From Lachnospiraceae bacterium C10 (GTDB taxonomy: Bacteria; Bacillota; Clostridia; Lachnospirales; Lachnospiraceae), in assembly GCA_900100095.1 (NCBI GenBank), contig FMTN01000012.1:51597-115596 (forward strand): a stretch of 64,000 nt of DNA. The letters are read 5' to 3'. The notes beneath the pieces were generated by a model that made no database searches, was not told where the DNA came from, and saw only the letters and a program-made list of their open reading frames with translations. Positions 44,366 to 54,206 of the stretch are shown piece by piece; the stretch's first letter is position 1, and each line of letters begins with the position of its first letter. The translations under genes and the position numbers were made by a program.

Positions 44366-46147
44366 ATGGATAAGGAACAGTTTTTAGAGGTTTATCGTCA
44401 CTCACTGTCTCACATTCTTGCTAAGGCTGTGATTGAACTTTACGGTAAAGAAGTGCAGTATGCCATCGGACCACAGATCGCGGATGGTTTCTACTATGAT
44501 TTCTTACTGCCGGAAGGTGCACGTATCACAGAGGATGATTTCAAGAAAATCGATGATAAGATGCGTGAGATCATTAAGAGAAGAGAAGACTGGACTCGTA
44601 AGGAAGTATCCAAGGCGCAGGCACTTGAGATGTTTAAGGATCAGAAGTATAAGACAGAGCTGATTGTTGATCTTCCGGAGGACGAGACAATTACTGTTTA
44701 CTATACAGGAGAAGACTATGTGGACCTTTGCCGTGGACCACATGTGGATAACTCACAGGAACTTATGAATACAGCCTTTGAGATTCGCAGTGCTTCCGGT
44801 GCTTATTGGAGAGGCGACGAGAAGAATGATACTTTAGTACGTGTCTATGCCTATGCCTTCCCGGATAAGAAGCAGCTCAAGGAACATAAGGCTTTCATCC
44901 GCGAGGCAAAAGAGAGAGATCATAAGAAGATCGGACCACAGCAGGATCTGTTCATGTTTGATGAGACAGCTCCAGGTATGCCATACTGGCTTCCAAGAGG
45001 ATGGAAGCTCTTCAATGCATTGCTTGCATACTGGAGAAGCATCCATGAGGAGCACGGATACAATGAGATTTCCGGACCGGTCATCTCCAAGAAGATTCTT
45101 TGGGAGACATCCGGACACTGGGATCATTATCAGGATGGTATGTTCATCGTTCCAAGTGATGATGATAAGGAAACATACGCCTTAAAGCCGATGAACTGCC
45201 CGAATGCTATTAAGGTATTCATGAATCAGGCGCGTTCTTATCGTGAGCTTCCATTTAGAATCAATCAGGTGGATGTTATCCATAGAAAAGAGAAGTCCGG
45301 TGAGCTGAATGGTCTTTTCCGTGTACAGCAGTTCCGTCAGGATGATGCGCATATCCTTGTAACAGAGGATCAGATTGCTTCTGAGATCGAGGATATCATG
45401 AATATTGCCGGTGAAATCTACGGAACCTTTGGACTGACTTATGAGGCAGAGCTTTCTACACGTCCGGACGATTACATGGGAGATATCGAGGTATGGAATA
45501 AGGCCGAGGCTGATCTGAAGGCAATCCTTGATGCAAAATACGGTGAGGATGGATATGAGATCAATGAAGGAGATGGAGCGTTCTACGGTCCTAAGATTGA
45601 CCTTAAGATGCGTGATGCGCTGGGTCGCGAGTGGCAGATGGGTACCATTCAGCTTGATTTCCAGCTTCCATTGAACTTCGATATGAAGTACACAGCAGCA
45701 GACAGTTCTCAGAAGCGTCCGGTTATGATTCATAGAGCAATCTTTGGTTCCATGGAGCGTTTCATCGGAATTATTACAGAGAACTTCAAGGGTGCATTCC
45801 CATTCTGGCTCAGCCCGTATCAGGTAGGTATCGTGCCAATCCGTCAGGAGCATAATGATTACGCCAAGGAGATTCTTGGAATGCTTCGTAAGAACGGTGT
45901 TCGTGCCGAGGCTGATTTCTCTGAGAAGAATATGAAGGAGAAGATCAAAGCATACAAGAACTACAAGGATCCATACATTCTTGTACTTGGTGACAAGGAA
46001 GTCGAGGAGCGCACAGTATCCATCAACCTTCGTGGCTCTAACAAGCAGCTCAACAATGTTCCGCTTGATATCTTCCTTGACATGTGTGACATGATGAACG
46101 AAGAGCATTCGCTTGAGATCATGGATCAGATGCCGGAAGAGGCGTAA
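44366..46147 (+). CDS. thrS: Threonyl-tRNA synthetase lacking the TGS domain
   Basis: A 593-residue class II synthetase. It starts directly with the editing domain (RHSLSHILAKAVIELYG, with the HxxxH zinc motif) and has no N-terminal TGS domain, which is about 60 residues in the common form. The core carries motif 2 (FRVQQFRQDDAHI), the zinc cysteine in LKPMNCPNAIKVF and motif 3 with MIHRAIFGSMERFI, then the anticodon-binding domain. The reading from 44264 would overlap the T-box terminator, so ATG 44366 behind GAAAGGAAG is right. The short form is known in other Clostridia. Confidence 0.96.
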   Translation: MDKEQFLEVYRHSLSHILAKAVIELYGKEVQYAIGPQIADGFYYDFLLPEGARITEDDFKKIDDKMREIIKRREDWTRKEVSKAQALEMFKDQKYKTELIVDLPEDETITVYYTGEDYVDLCRGPHVDNSQELMNTAFEIRSASGAYWRGDEKNDTLVRVYAYAFPDKKQLKEHKAFIREAKERDHKKIGPQQDLFMFDETAPGMPYWLPRGWKLFNALLAYWRSIHEEHGYNEISGPVISKKILWETSGHWDHYQDGMFIVPSDDDKETYALKPMNCPNAIKVFMNQARSYRELPFRINQVDVIHRKEKSGELNGLFRVQQFRQDDAHILVTEDQIASEIEDIMNIAGEIYGTFGLTYEAELSTRPDDYMGDIEVWNKAEADLKAILDAKYGEDGYEINEGDGAFYGPKIDLKMRDALGREWQMGTIQLDFQLPLNFDMKYTAADSSQKRPVMIHRAIFGSMERFIGIITENFKGAFPFWLSPYQVGIVPIRQEHNDYAKEILGMLRKNGVRAEADFSEKNMKEKIKAYKNYKDPYILVLGDKEVEERTVSINLRGSNKQLNNVPLDIFLDMCDMMNEEHSLEIMDQMPEEA

Positions 46148-46181
46148 TAACAGGTAAACATTCTATTCCGTAAACAAAAAG

Positions 46182-46222
46182 CGCGGGAACCGGTTCTACC
46201 AGGTTCCTGCGTTTTGCTTTTT
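46182..46222 (+). terminator. Intrinsic terminator of thrS
   Basis: CGCGGGAACC (46182-46191) pairs with GGTTCCTGCG (46202-46211), followed by TTTTGCTTTTTT. Confidence 0.85.
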
Positions 46223-46316
46223 TGGACATTTTGGAAGTTTTGGTCATTTGTGCTAAAATAGGGGAGTGAGCAGGAAGAAAGGAAGAAAGATAACAGGCAG
46301 GAAAAGGAGGCTGGTT

Positions 46317-48401
46317 ATGACGAATCAAGAGGCGATGGAGGCTGGACTTATATATAATCCCGGTGAAGCGGACATCATGGATACGCAGCTTATGGCGATG
46401 GAGAAGCTCTATGACTTCAATCAGACACGTCCCGGGGAACTTTCGAAGAGAAATGTTCTGTTACATGATATGCTTGCAGAATGTGGGGATGGCTGTTATG
46501 TGGAACCGCCTCTGTATGCGAACTGGGGAGGAAGCCATGTGTATTTCGGGGAGAAGGTATATGCTAATTTTGGACTGACGCTTGTGGACGATGCCCGGAT
46601 CTATGTCGGAGATCGTGTTCTGTTTGGTCCCCATGTTACACTTGCAACTGCATCGCATCCGATTTGGCCAACGCCGAGAGATGAGGGATGGCAGTTTAAT
46701 AAGGAGATTCATATCGGCAATAATGTCTGGATTGGAGCCGGTGCTGTGGTATGCCCTGGAGTTTGTATTGGAGATAATACGGTTATTGGAGCGGGATCAA
46801 TTGTTACGAAGGATATTCCGGCCAATGTGGTGGCGGTCGGTAATCCGTGCCGTGTTTTACGTCCGATTTCGGAACATGATAGGGAATACTTTTATAAGGA
46901 TGAGAAGATTGACTGGCAGTTGATCAAAGCCCTGCAGGGAACAGCAGAGGAAGAAGGAGCAGAAGAAGCGGAAGAGGAACCGGAAGCAACGAATATCCCG
47001 GCTATGGCAGAAAGCGAATGCGATGAGGAAAATGTCGCAAAAGAAGTGAGTGACGCAGGCTGCGTGAAGGATGTGGTTTGCGATGGCCATCCTTGGTGGG
47101 AGAGTGCTGTATTTTACCAGATATATCCCCTTGGCATGTGCGGCGCTCCCTTTGAGAATGATGGAAAGCAGGAAAGCCGTATCTTAAAGGTGCTAAACTA
47201 TGTGGAACATTTGAAGAAGATGAAGGTCAATGCCGTCTATTTCTCACCACTGTTTGAGTCGGATACCCACGGGTATAATACCAGAGATTACCGGAAGATT
47301 GATACAAGACTCGGAACGAACGAAGATTTTATACAGGTGGTGGATGCCTTGCATAAGGCGGGCATACGTGTCATCCTGGATGGCGTTTTCAATCACGTGG
47401 GACGCGGATTCTTTGGATTTGTGGATGTTTTGAACCATCGGGAGAATTCAAGCTACCGAGACTGGTTTCATATTGATTTCAACGGGAACAATGGCTATCA
47501 GGACGGTTTATGGTATGAAGGCTGGGAAGGCAACTATGACCTTGTTAAGTTAAACCTTCAGAATCCGGCGGTATGCGATTATCTGATGGAGTCGGTGAAG
47601 TACTGGATCGACACCTTCGGCATTGATGGACTGCGTCTTGATGTGGCCTACATGGTAGACAGGGAATTTTTAAAGCGTCTGAGGAGAGAGACGAGGGAAT
47701 GGAAGGAGGATTTCTTCCTTGCAGGAGAAATGATCGGTGGGGATTACCGTGAGATCATGAACGATGCCATGTGTCATTCTGTGACCAACTACGAGTGCCG
47801 CAAGGGAATCTTTTCTGCGATTAATTCCAATAATCTCTTTGAGATCGTCCATTCTCTGCTTCGGCAGTTTGGCACGGATGCGTGGTGTTTATACAGGGAC
47901 TATCATCTGATTTCCTTTGTAGATAATCATGATGTCAGCAGGATTGCAACGGTTCTTGAGGATAAGAGAAATCTTCCAATCGCCTACGGTTTTGTCTTTG
48001 GTCAGCCCGGAATTCCGATGGTTTATTATGGAAGTGAATGGGGCGTGGAAGGAGATAAGGCCAACGGGGATCCTTCCCTTCGTATTCCAATCGATCATCC
48101 GCAGTGGAATGAACTGACCGATGTCATTGCAGCGATGGCGAAGGCACATCGGGAAAGTCCGGCTCTGTCCTATGGTGATTTTAAGTCTCTTTTCCTTGAA
48201 AACAGGCACTGCCTTTTCCAGAGACAATTTGAAAATGACCGTGTGCTGGTTGCTGTCAACTTAGAGGATGGAGATTATACCATTCATACGGATTTTGGTG
48301 CCGGAAGAGGGCGTGATCTGATTACGAATCAATGGTATGATTTCGGCGGAGGCCTTTGTGTACCGGGGCATAGTGTATTATTCTTACATATAGAAGATTA
48401 A
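46317..48401 (+). CDS. Fused maltose/galactoside O-acetyltransferase and GH13 alpha-amylase
   Basis: A 694-residue two-enzyme fusion. Residues about 1-190 are a left-handed beta-helix acetyltransferase of the Maa/LacA type (YANWGGSHVYFGEKVYANF, the ATASHPIWPTPRDEG catalytic His region, IGNNVWIGAGAVV). An acidic linker (about 200-255) follows. Residues about 260-694 are a GH13 glucosidase/cyclomaltodextrinase-like barrel: VILDGVFNHVG, nucleophile in GLRLDVAYM, acid/base in FFLAGEMIG and transition-state Asp in FVDNHDVSR. There is no signal peptide, so both act in the cytoplasm, probably on imported malto-oligosaccharides. ATG 46317 behind AAAAGGAGG is preferred. Confidence 0.9.
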   Translation: MTNQEAMEAGLIYNPGEADIMDTQLMAMEKLYDFNQTRPGELSKRNVLLHDMLAECGDGCYVEPPLYANWGGSHVYFGEKVYANFGLTLVDDARIYVGDRVLFGPHVTLATASHPIWPTPRDEGWQFNKEIHIGNNVWIGAGAVVCPGVCIGDNTVIGAGSIVTKDIPANVVAVGNPCRVLRPISEHDREYFYKDEKIDWQLIKALQGTAEEEGAEEAEEEPEATNIPAMAESECDEENVAKEVSDAGCVKDVVCDGHPWWESAVFYQIYPLGMCGAPFENDGKQESRILKVLNYVEHLKKMKVNAVYFSPLFESDTHGYNTRDYRKIDTRLGTNEDFIQVVDALHKAGIRVILDGVFNHVGRGFFGFVDVLNHRENSSYRDWFHIDFNGNNGYQDGLWYEGWEGNYDLVKLNLQNPAVCDYLMESVKYWIDTFGIDGLRLDVAYMVDREFLKRLRRETREWKEDFFLAGEMIGGDYREIMNDAMCHSVTNYECRKGIFSAINSNNLFEIVHSLLRQFGTDAWCLYRDYHLISFVDNHDVSRIATVLEDKRNLPIAYGFVFGQPGIPMVYYGSEWGVEGDKANGDPSLRIPIDHPQWNELTDVIAAMAKAHRESPALSYGDFKSLFLENRHCLFQRQFENDRVLVAVNLEDGDYTIHTDFGAGRGRDLITNQWYDFGGGLCVPGHSVLFLHIED

Positions 48402-48452
48402 AGCACGGTTTCTAGGTATAGGAAGTCCGGATGATAGATGATTCATATTATG

Positions 48453-48490
48453 AAAAGGGCGTGTGAAACGATGATTTCACACGCCCTTCC
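48453..48490. terminator. Bidirectional intrinsic terminator
   Basis: GGGCGTGTGAAA (48457-48468) pairs with TTTCACACGCCC (48475-48486), flanked by A and T tracts, between two convergent genes. Confidence 0.85.
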
Positions 48491-48510
48491 TTAATATCAA
48501 TTATGATCCA

Positions 48511-49269
48511 TTATTCGAATGTAACCGTAACCGGACAATGGTCACTTCCAAAGATCTCGGTCTCAATGGTTGCGTCTTTTAATCGCTTGGTAAAACGGTT
48601 GCTGACAATGAAATAGTCGATTCTCCAACCGGTATTCTTTTCTCTTGCATGAAAACGATAGGACCACCAGGAGTAGATGTCGGACTGATCCGGATAGAAA
48701 TGGCGGAAGCTGTCGGTGAAGCCGTTCTCAAGCAGCTGCGTCATCTTCTCGCGTTCTTCGTCCGTGAAGCCGGCATTGTGATGGTTGGTCTTTGCATTCT
48801 TAATATCAATTTCTTCGTGGGCTACATTCAGATCGCCGCAGAGAAGCAGCGGTTTTTTCTGATCCAGTTCCATCAGGTAGGAACGGAAAGCGTCTTCCCA
48901 CTCCATGCGGTAATCCAGTCGCGCCAGTCCGTTTTGTGAATTTGGTGTGTAACAGGTTACCAGATAATGATCTTCGAATTCCAGTGTAATAACACGGCCT
49001 TCCCTGTCATGTTCTTCGATTCCGATGCCATAGGAGACAGACAAAGGTTCTTTTTTGGTAAAGATGGCTGTGCCGGAGTACCCTTTCTTCTCGGCATAAT
49101 TCCAATAGGCATGGTAGCCACTCAGTTCCTCAGCAAGGTCAAGCTGTCCTTCGGATAGCTTTGTCTCCTGCAGACAGAAGGCATCAGCGTCGATTTCATG
49201 AAAAAAATCCAGAAATCCTTTTTTGATACAGGCGCGCAGGCCGTTAACATTCCATGATACGTATTTCAT
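48511..49269 (-). CDS. xth: Exodeoxyribonuclease III
   Basis: A 252-residue metal-dependent AP endonuclease/exonuclease of the ExoIII/ExoA class. Start [12 protein letters not shown] (metal-site Asn), FCLQETKL (catalytic Glu), [30 protein letters not shown], and the C-terminal [21 protein letters not shown] and GSDHCPV (catalytic Asp-His). ATG at 49269 follows GGAGGG; the long in-frame extension upstream to 49692 runs antisense to the NSS transporter gene and is not coding. Repairs abasic sites. Confidence 0.96.
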   Translation of the reverse strand: MKYVSWNVNGLRACIKKGFLDFFHEIDADAFCLQETKLSEGQLDLAEELSGYHAYWNYAEKKGYSGTAIFTKKEPLSVSYGIGIEEHDREGRVITLEFEDHYLVTCYTPNSQNGLARLDYRMEWEDAFRSYLMELDQKKPLLLCGDLNVAHEEIDIKNAKTNHHNAGFTDEEREKMTQLLENGFTDSFRHFYPDQSDIYSWWSYRFHAREKNTGWRIDYFIVSNRFTKRLKDATIETEIFGSDHCPVTVTFE

Positions 49270-49333
49270 TTTACCCTCCAACGTGCGGATTTTTTGTTTT
49301 TTATTATAACGAATCTTGGAGGAATAAAAAAGA

Positions 49334-49362
49334 TTCCAAACCGGAACAAAACCATGTATAAT
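49334..49362 (+). promoter_or_regulatory. Possible promoter of the NSS transporter
   Basis: TTCCAA (49334-49339), 17-base spacer, TATAAT (49357-49362). The -35 is weak. The opposite strand of the same gap holds a TATAAT that may serve exonuclease III. Confidence 0.45.
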
Positions 49363-49447
49363 AAATTGGATTTTAATACATGAAAGTTGCGCAACATTGG
49401 TGTGATTTTCATGCATTGAAAAATTGCAGAAAGAGAAAGTGAGTTTT

Positions 49448-50866
49448 ATGGAAAAGAAAGAAAAACGAGGAAGCTTTACAGGGCAGCTTGGCTTTGTATT
49501 GGCAGCGGCAGGAAGTGCAGTAGGTGTCGGCAATCTGTGGAGATTCCCGTATTTGGCAGCTAAAGATGGCGGCGGTTTGTTTCTGATTGTATATCTGGTG
49601 CTGGTATTGACCTTTGGTTTTACCCTGTTGACCAGTGACATTACCATTGGAAGAAAGACGAAGAAAAGTGCCATTTTAGCATATGAGATCATGCACCCGA
49701 AGTGGAAGTTCTTAGGGATTCTTACCTTTTTTGTTCCGGTTTTGATTATGACATATTATGCGGTCATCGGAGGATGGATCACAAAGTATGTGGTTTCCTT
49801 TGTGACGGGACACGGGTTTTCGGCGGCAGAGGATGGATATTTTACAGGGTTTATCACAAATCCGGTGGAATCTGTGGTCTACGCTGTCATCTTTATGTTG
49901 CTGACCTCCGTTATCATCTTTAAGGGGGTGGAAGGTGGAATTGAGAAGTGTTCAAGAGTTATTATGCCGATTCTGTTGCTTCTGATTGTAGTGATTTCCA
50001 TTTATTCCCTTACGATTCGTCATACCACCGGGGATGGGGTGACAAGAACCGGACTGCAGGGTTTTCTGGTGTATATTACGCCGGATCTTCATGGACTTAC
50101 CCTTAAGAAGTTTATGTCCATTTTACTGGATGCCATGAGTCAGTTATTCTTTTCCCTGTCCGTATCCATGGGAATTATGATCACCTACGGATCCTATGTT
50201 AAGAAGGATGTGGATTTGAATAAGTCCATCGGCCAGATTGAAATTTTTGATACCGGTGTAGCACTTTTGGCAGGTATGTCCATTATTCCGGCAGTCTTTG
50301 CGTTTTCCGGAATTGAAGGAATGAATGCTGGCCCGGGCCTTATGTTTGTCTCTCTTCCGAAAGTCTTTGCTTCGATGGGATGGATCGGTAATTTTGTGGG
50401 TGCAGCATTCTTTGTAATGGCAGCATTTGCAACATTAACCAGTTGCATCTCTGTGTTAGAGGCGATCACCTCCAACTGCATGGAGATTTTTCATACAGGA
50501 AGAAAGCAGACAACATCCGTGTTAACCGTGATTTATCTGATTGCATCGGTTGTTATTGCTCTCGGATACAGTGTCTTTTATTTTGAAGTTCGTCTTCCGA
50601 ATATGGGACCGGAGCAGAACGGACAGCTTCTTGACATTATGGATTACATCAGTAACAGTGTCATGATGCCGTTTATTTCGTTCCTGTCCACGATTCTTAT
50701 TGGCTGGATCGTAGGACCGGACTGGATTGCCGGAGAGATTGAATCCAGTTCGGAAAGTTTTAGGAGAAAGAAGCTGTACTATATTATGATCCGTTTTGTA
50801 TGCCCTGTCATCATGGCGGTTTTATTCATTCAGTCCACAGGAATTATGGATCGTTTGTTCGGATAG
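49448..50866 (+). CDS. Neurotransmitter:sodium symporter family transporter
   Basis: A 472-residue transporter with about 12 membrane segments. The N-terminal signature [28 protein letters not shown] (sodium site and the unwound TM1) is unmistakable for the NSS/SNF family, with a further [18 protein letters not shown] in TM6. Bacterial members import amino acids such as tryptophan, tyrosine, leucine or methionine with sodium; the substrate here is not readable. ATG 49448 follows GAAAGTGAG. It is followed by a repeat-derived terminator. Confidence 0.93.
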   Translation: MEKKEKRGSFTGQLGFVLAAAGSAVGVGNLWRFPYLAAKDGGGLFLIVYLVLVLTFGFTLLTSDITIGRKTKKSAILAYEIMHPKWKFLGILTFFVPVLIMTYYAVIGGWITKYVVSFVTGHGFSAAEDGYFTGFITNPVESVVYAVIFMLLTSVIIFKGVEGGIEKCSRVIMPILLLLIVVISIYSLTIRHTTGDGVTRTGLQGFLVYITPDLHGLTLKKFMSILLDAMSQLFFSLSVSMGIMITYGSYVKKDVDLNKSIGQIEIFDTGVALLAGMSIIPAVFAFSGIEGMNAGPGLMFVSLPKVFASMGWIGNFVGAAFFVMAAFATLTSCISVLEAITSNCMEIFHTGRKQTTSVLTVIYLIASVVIALGYSVFYFEVRLPNMGPEQNGQLLDIMDYISNSVMMPFISFLSTILIGWIVGPDWIAGEIESSSESFRRKKLYYIMIRFVCPVIMAVLFIQSTGIMDRLFG

Positions 50867-50873
50867 AAAATCG

Positions 50874-50934
50874 TCAAGACTCGCGGAGCGTTTAACTCAG
50901 TCGGAGCTTGTACCCCGACTGAGTTAAATTTTTT
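50874..50934 (-). repeat. Dispersed repeat family 1, short copy acting as terminator
   Basis: The copy is in inverse orientation. It keeps the P1 stem (TTTAACTCAGTCGG, 50891-50904, with CCGACTGAGTTAAA, 50915-50928) and part of P4, but the inner P2-P3 segment is missing. On the plus strand P1 is followed by six T residues, so it is a good intrinsic terminator for the transporter gene. Confidence 0.8.
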
Positions 50935-51090
50935 GAAAAAAGTTTCGAAAAAACTGTAACATATTTTGTTTTGTTTCGTTTATATATATGAGTGTGTTAA
51001 TTCATGACTCTATAGTGGTGAGGGTAGAGACATGAAAGGCATGCCCAGCTCATGAGTGATAGTAGTAATTTTATGAAGAGAGGTAAACAA

Positions 51091-51987
51091 ATGAAGAGAC
51101 TTAGTATGGTGTTTGCGGCTGCTTGTATGGCTACCACACTTGCAACAGCTGTTCCGATGAACGTTTTTGCAGCAGAGGCAACGCAGGAGGCGAAGCCGGA
51201 AGAGGTGAAGGAAAGTTCACAGACGGAAGATACAAGCGCAACACAGAAACTTTCTGTGACATATAAGACAAAGAAATATGTCAAGAAGGTTAATATTAAG
51301 ATGGGTAATAAGACCGTTAAGAAGACAGCGGTTAAGTCTACGTTCCTGTATCCGGTTATTGCGAATACAGATCCGGCAGCGAAGAAGATACAGGCATATT
51401 TCCAGAAGGAATATAAGAACTGGAAGAAAGCTAATCAGGAGCTTTCTGCCAAGGATTGGAAGGTACAGTATCTAAGCACCAAGAAGTCTGAGAGGAAGTA
51501 TTGCGGATACTATACAGATACGGTTTCTTATGATCTGACCTATAATACAGATGAATTTATGGTATCCTTCCGTAAGGAGGAATATACCTTCACCGGTGGT
51601 GCACATGGTAGCAATATTGTAACAGGAGCCACATTCTCACGTGGAGTAGGAAGGAAAGCGGATTATCCAATCAGCTGCCTGGAGGGTTATTATACAGAAG
51701 ATGATTTCAAGCAGATGATTTATAAGGGATTTGCGAAGATTTTCGATGAGAACAAGAAGGCTTACGGTACTTCCGGATTTTTTGCACAGACGAAAAAGGA
51801 GCTGAAGAAGGACGTATATAAGGAGTACGACCTGAAGATTGGCAAGGATAAGAAGCCATTTGCCTTTAAGGATTGTTTCTATATCAGAGGGAACAAGGAT
51901 GGTTCTGTTTCTATGATCATCATTGCGAACCAGTACGATCTTGCTCCATATGCGGCAGGTGTGCTGGAAGCGGAAGTTTTACTCTAA
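51091..51987 (+). CDS. Secreted DUF3298/RsiV-like protein
   Basis: A 298-residue exported protein. The signal peptide MKRLSMVFAAACMATTLA... ends near VFAAEA; a charged, Glu/Thr-rich linker follows; then a DUF4163-type region (about residues 75-165, with YYTDTVSYDL) and a DUF3298 domain containing TGGAHGSN and a C-terminal FKDCFYI segment. The family includes the extracytoplasmic part of anti-sigma factor RsiV, but this protein has no cytoplasmic anti-sigma domain. ATG 51091 behind GAGAGG is preferred to the in-frame ATGs upstream. Confidence 0.78.
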   Translation: MKRLSMVFAAACMATTLATAVPMNVFAAEATQEAKPEEVKESSQTEDTSATQKLSVTYKTKKYVKKVNIKMGNKTVKKTAVKSTFLYPVIANTDPAAKKIQAYFQKEYKNWKKANQELSAKDWKVQYLSTKKSERKYCGYYTDTVSYDLTYNTDEFMVSFRKEEYTFTGGAHGSNIVTGATFSRGVGRKADYPISCLEGYYTEDDFKQMIYKGFAKIFDENKKAYGTSGFFAQTKKELKKDVYKEYDLKIGKDKKPFAFKDCFYIRGNKDGSVSMIIIANQYDLAPYAAGVLEAEVLL

Positions 51988-52576
51988 TCCGTGTGTTATC
52001 CTTTTCTGACAGATACGTTCAGTTAAGGGGAGGACAGGATGGGGATCCTGTCAATGTTTCATCATTGAGATATAGTGATGCAAAGATGGATTTACCTTCG
52101 CCTGCTTTCAGGGGAGCGGAAGCAGGGCGGAGGAGGAATCCGAACGACCCGGGCAGAACCGAAAATTGCCTGTGTCGGGTTTTGCATACATTCTACTGGG
52201 AGAAAAGATATACATACTTGTAGAGTCATTATGGTGTGTCATTGATGCTCTGGGGAGAGCGTTGAGATGAATAACTTGTTATATATGTGATCGTAAGATC
52301 GGAGGAGCTGCAGGAACGGATGCGTTTTTGCAGCTCTGCTGTTTTTGTAGAGACAGACTTGAATGAACGTGAAGGAATGTCTTCCTTCCGGTGTATAGAA
52401 TCATCATCACAGGAGATGGTGGGATTCGTCAGGCTTCCTTCTTTACTTTGCGGAAGGGACTGTGCCAAAAGTTGAAGGATGCAGTAGGTTTTATTGAAGA
52501 ATAGTATTATGAATCCCTCGGAGAACGAGAAAAAGGCAATCTCCGGGGGAAATGGAGTGTGTTAGGAAGGAAAAAG
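51988..52576. other. Gene-poor 589-base gap
   Basis: No reading frame here has a ribosome site and a protein-like composition. The only clear element is a hairpin with a T tract near 52305. The stretch between about 52010 and 52230 is GC-rich and may be a decayed gene or an RNA, but I see no recognisable domain on either strand. Confidence 0.5.
52305..52347 (+). terminator. Intrinsic terminator-like hairpin
   Basis: GAGCTGCA (52305-52312) pairs with TGCAGCTC (52329-52336), followed by TGCTGTTTTTG. It is more than 300 bases past the upstream gene, so it may end a separate small transcript. Confidence 0.5.
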
Positions 52577-53503
52577 ATGAAAACAGAAGTATTAGAAGCA
52601 GTTAAGATTTATACGATCCTCTTTATGCTGGTGGAATTGTTCGGCGTTGTATTGGGGATCGCGCCCTACGCAGTGGCAGCGGTACAGGGATCGGCAATGA
52701 GCGCCTATCAGAAGGATTTAAAACTGGGGATCGGATGTAGTGTGGTATTCCTTATCACCCTGGTGGTGAACCGGATCCTGGCGCACATCATAAGAACAAG
52801 AGAAGCAGTTGTAGGAAAGGAGGAGAAAAGAGAAGAGATGGCAGGAGATAATCATATGGAACGTAATCGGGAAAGTGGGGCTTCGCTGGGGAGTGCTTTG
52901 ACCCCGGAGCAGAAGAAGAGCAGTCCGTTGATTGGACATTTTGCAAGAAAGATTAATATCTATCCTATCTATGCAACCATTGTATATACAGCATTTCTTG
53001 TGTTTGCAGCACGGATATTGTTTCAAATCGCAGTATATAAGGACACTAGCGGAGTGGACTGGTTCAGCCGACGGGGCGGACATCATAATCCGGTGGAAGC
53101 AGGCATATATATGACGATCATCGTACTGGTGCTTTTGGTGCTGGATTTGATCAGTATCTTTAAGATCAAGGTAGTGACCCGTCAGTTGGAGGAAGATATT
53201 ATGCGAAGCAGGGATTCCATTCAGAGCCTGGATGAGGAATTCTTGAGGAGTGAAAATATTGGACAGGATATCTGGGTTGGAAACCGTCATATCTTCTTTT
53301 CTTCCGGAAGACATTCCTATATGTTTGCCAAAAAGGAGATTGGAGATATCACGCAGGAGAAGGCAAGAACAGGATTCAAGAATCTTTTTAGGCCCACCTA
53401 TGTTCTTATGATCAGGGACAAGGATGGAAAAGAGACTACCATCGATACCTTTGATGGAAAAATATATGAGAGACTGAAGAAGGCGGTGGCAGCGGTAGCA
53501 TAA
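52577..53503 (+). CDS. Membrane protein of unknown function
   Basis: A 308-residue protein with four predicted membrane segments: two N-terminal (about residues 10-35 and 55-75) and two central (about 135-158 and 180-200). A charged loop lies between the pairs. The C-terminal 80 residues (GQDIWVGNRHIFFSSGRHSYMFAKKEIGD..., DTFDGKIYERLKKAV) look like a small PH/YcxB-type beta domain; I do not recognise a named family. ATG 52577 follows AGGAAGG; a GTG 18 bases upstream is in frame. Confidence 0.6.
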   Translation: MKTEVLEAVKIYTILFMLVELFGVVLGIAPYAVAAVQGSAMSAYQKDLKLGIGCSVVFLITLVVNRILAHIIRTREAVVGKEEKREEMAGDNHMERNRESGASLGSALTPEQKKSSPLIGHFARKINIYPIYATIVYTAFLVFAARILFQIAVYKDTSGVDWFSRRGGHHNPVEAGIYMTIIVLVLLVLDLISIFKIKVVTRQLEEDIMRSRDSIQSLDEEFLRSENIGQDIWVGNRHIFFSSGRHSYMFAKKEIGDITQEKARTGFKNLFRPTYVLMIRDKDGKETTIDTFDGKIYERLKKAVAAVA

Positions 53504-53591
53504 TACCTAAGGTGAAAGTCAAGTGACAAATCCACCGGTGAGAATGCTATACTGTCTGTTAGAACTGTGATCCGGTATAGAAAGAGGTAAT

Positions 53592-54206
53592 ATGGATTCT
53601 AAGAGATTTGAACAGCAAAAGGCGTTTATATTGGAAGCAGATAAAGAGAAGAATATTCTGCGGCAGACCCATCTGAGCGGACACGGCAGAAGGGAAAATG
53701 ATGCAGAGCATGCCTGGCATATGGCCATGATGGCCTATCTTCTGAAGGAGTATTCCAACGAGCCTATCGATATTGCAAGAACAATGATCATGTGCCTGAT
53801 CCACGATATTGTGGAGATCGATGCCGGTGATACCTATGCCTATGACGAGGAAGGGAAGAAGACCCAGAGAAAGCGGGAAGAGGTAGCGGCAGAGCGAATC
53901 TTCGGTCTATTGCCGGAGGATCAGAGAGAGGAACTGCGGGGGATCTTTGAAGAGTTTGAAGCCGCAGAGACAAAGGAGGCAAAGTTTGCCAGAGCGATGG
54001 ATAATCTCCAGCCTCTTCTGTTAAATGACAGCAATGGAGGAGAAGACTGGCGGAACCATCAGGTTACCTATCATCAGGTAAGAAATCGACAGGATCGAAC
54101 CGGAGAGGGTTCGGCTGAATTGTATGAAGTGACAAGAGAGATCATAGACCGTAACCTTTCTCTTGGAAATTTAACTCAGCCGGAGGACAAGCTCCGACTG
54201 AGTTAA
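53592..54206 (+). CDS. HD-domain phosphohydrolase (HDDC2/YfbR-like)
   Basis: A 204-residue HD-superfamily protein. Metal ligands are in ENDAEHAWHMAMMA, CLIHDIVEIDAGDTY (the HD pair), with a later MDNLQPLLLN aspartate. Such proteins dephosphorylate deoxynucleoside monophosphates; the exact substrate here is not known. The last ten codons and the stop lie inside a copy of dispersed repeat family 1, so the C terminus was replaced or extended by the repeat. Ribosome site AAAGAGGTAAT. Confidence 0.85.
   Translation: MDSKRFEQQKAFILEADKEKNILRQTHLSGHGRRENDAEHAWHMAMMAYLLKEYSNEPIDIARTMIMCLIHDIVEIDAGDTYAYDEEGKKTQRKREEVAAERIFGLLPEDQREELRGIFEEFEAAETKEAKFARAMDNLQPLLLNDSNGGEDWRNHQVTYHQVRNRQDRTGEGSAELYEVTREIIDRNLSLGNLTQPEDKLRLS

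Noticed and set aside
45182..46108. 308-codon minus-strand frame opposite thrS
   Set aside because: It is a shadow of thrS caused by codon bias; no ribosome site and no protein-like domain.
49270..49692. N-terminal extension of exonuclease III
   Set aside because: The in-frame extension is antisense to the NSS transporter gene; the ExoIII family start is at KYVSWNVNG with a good ribosome site.
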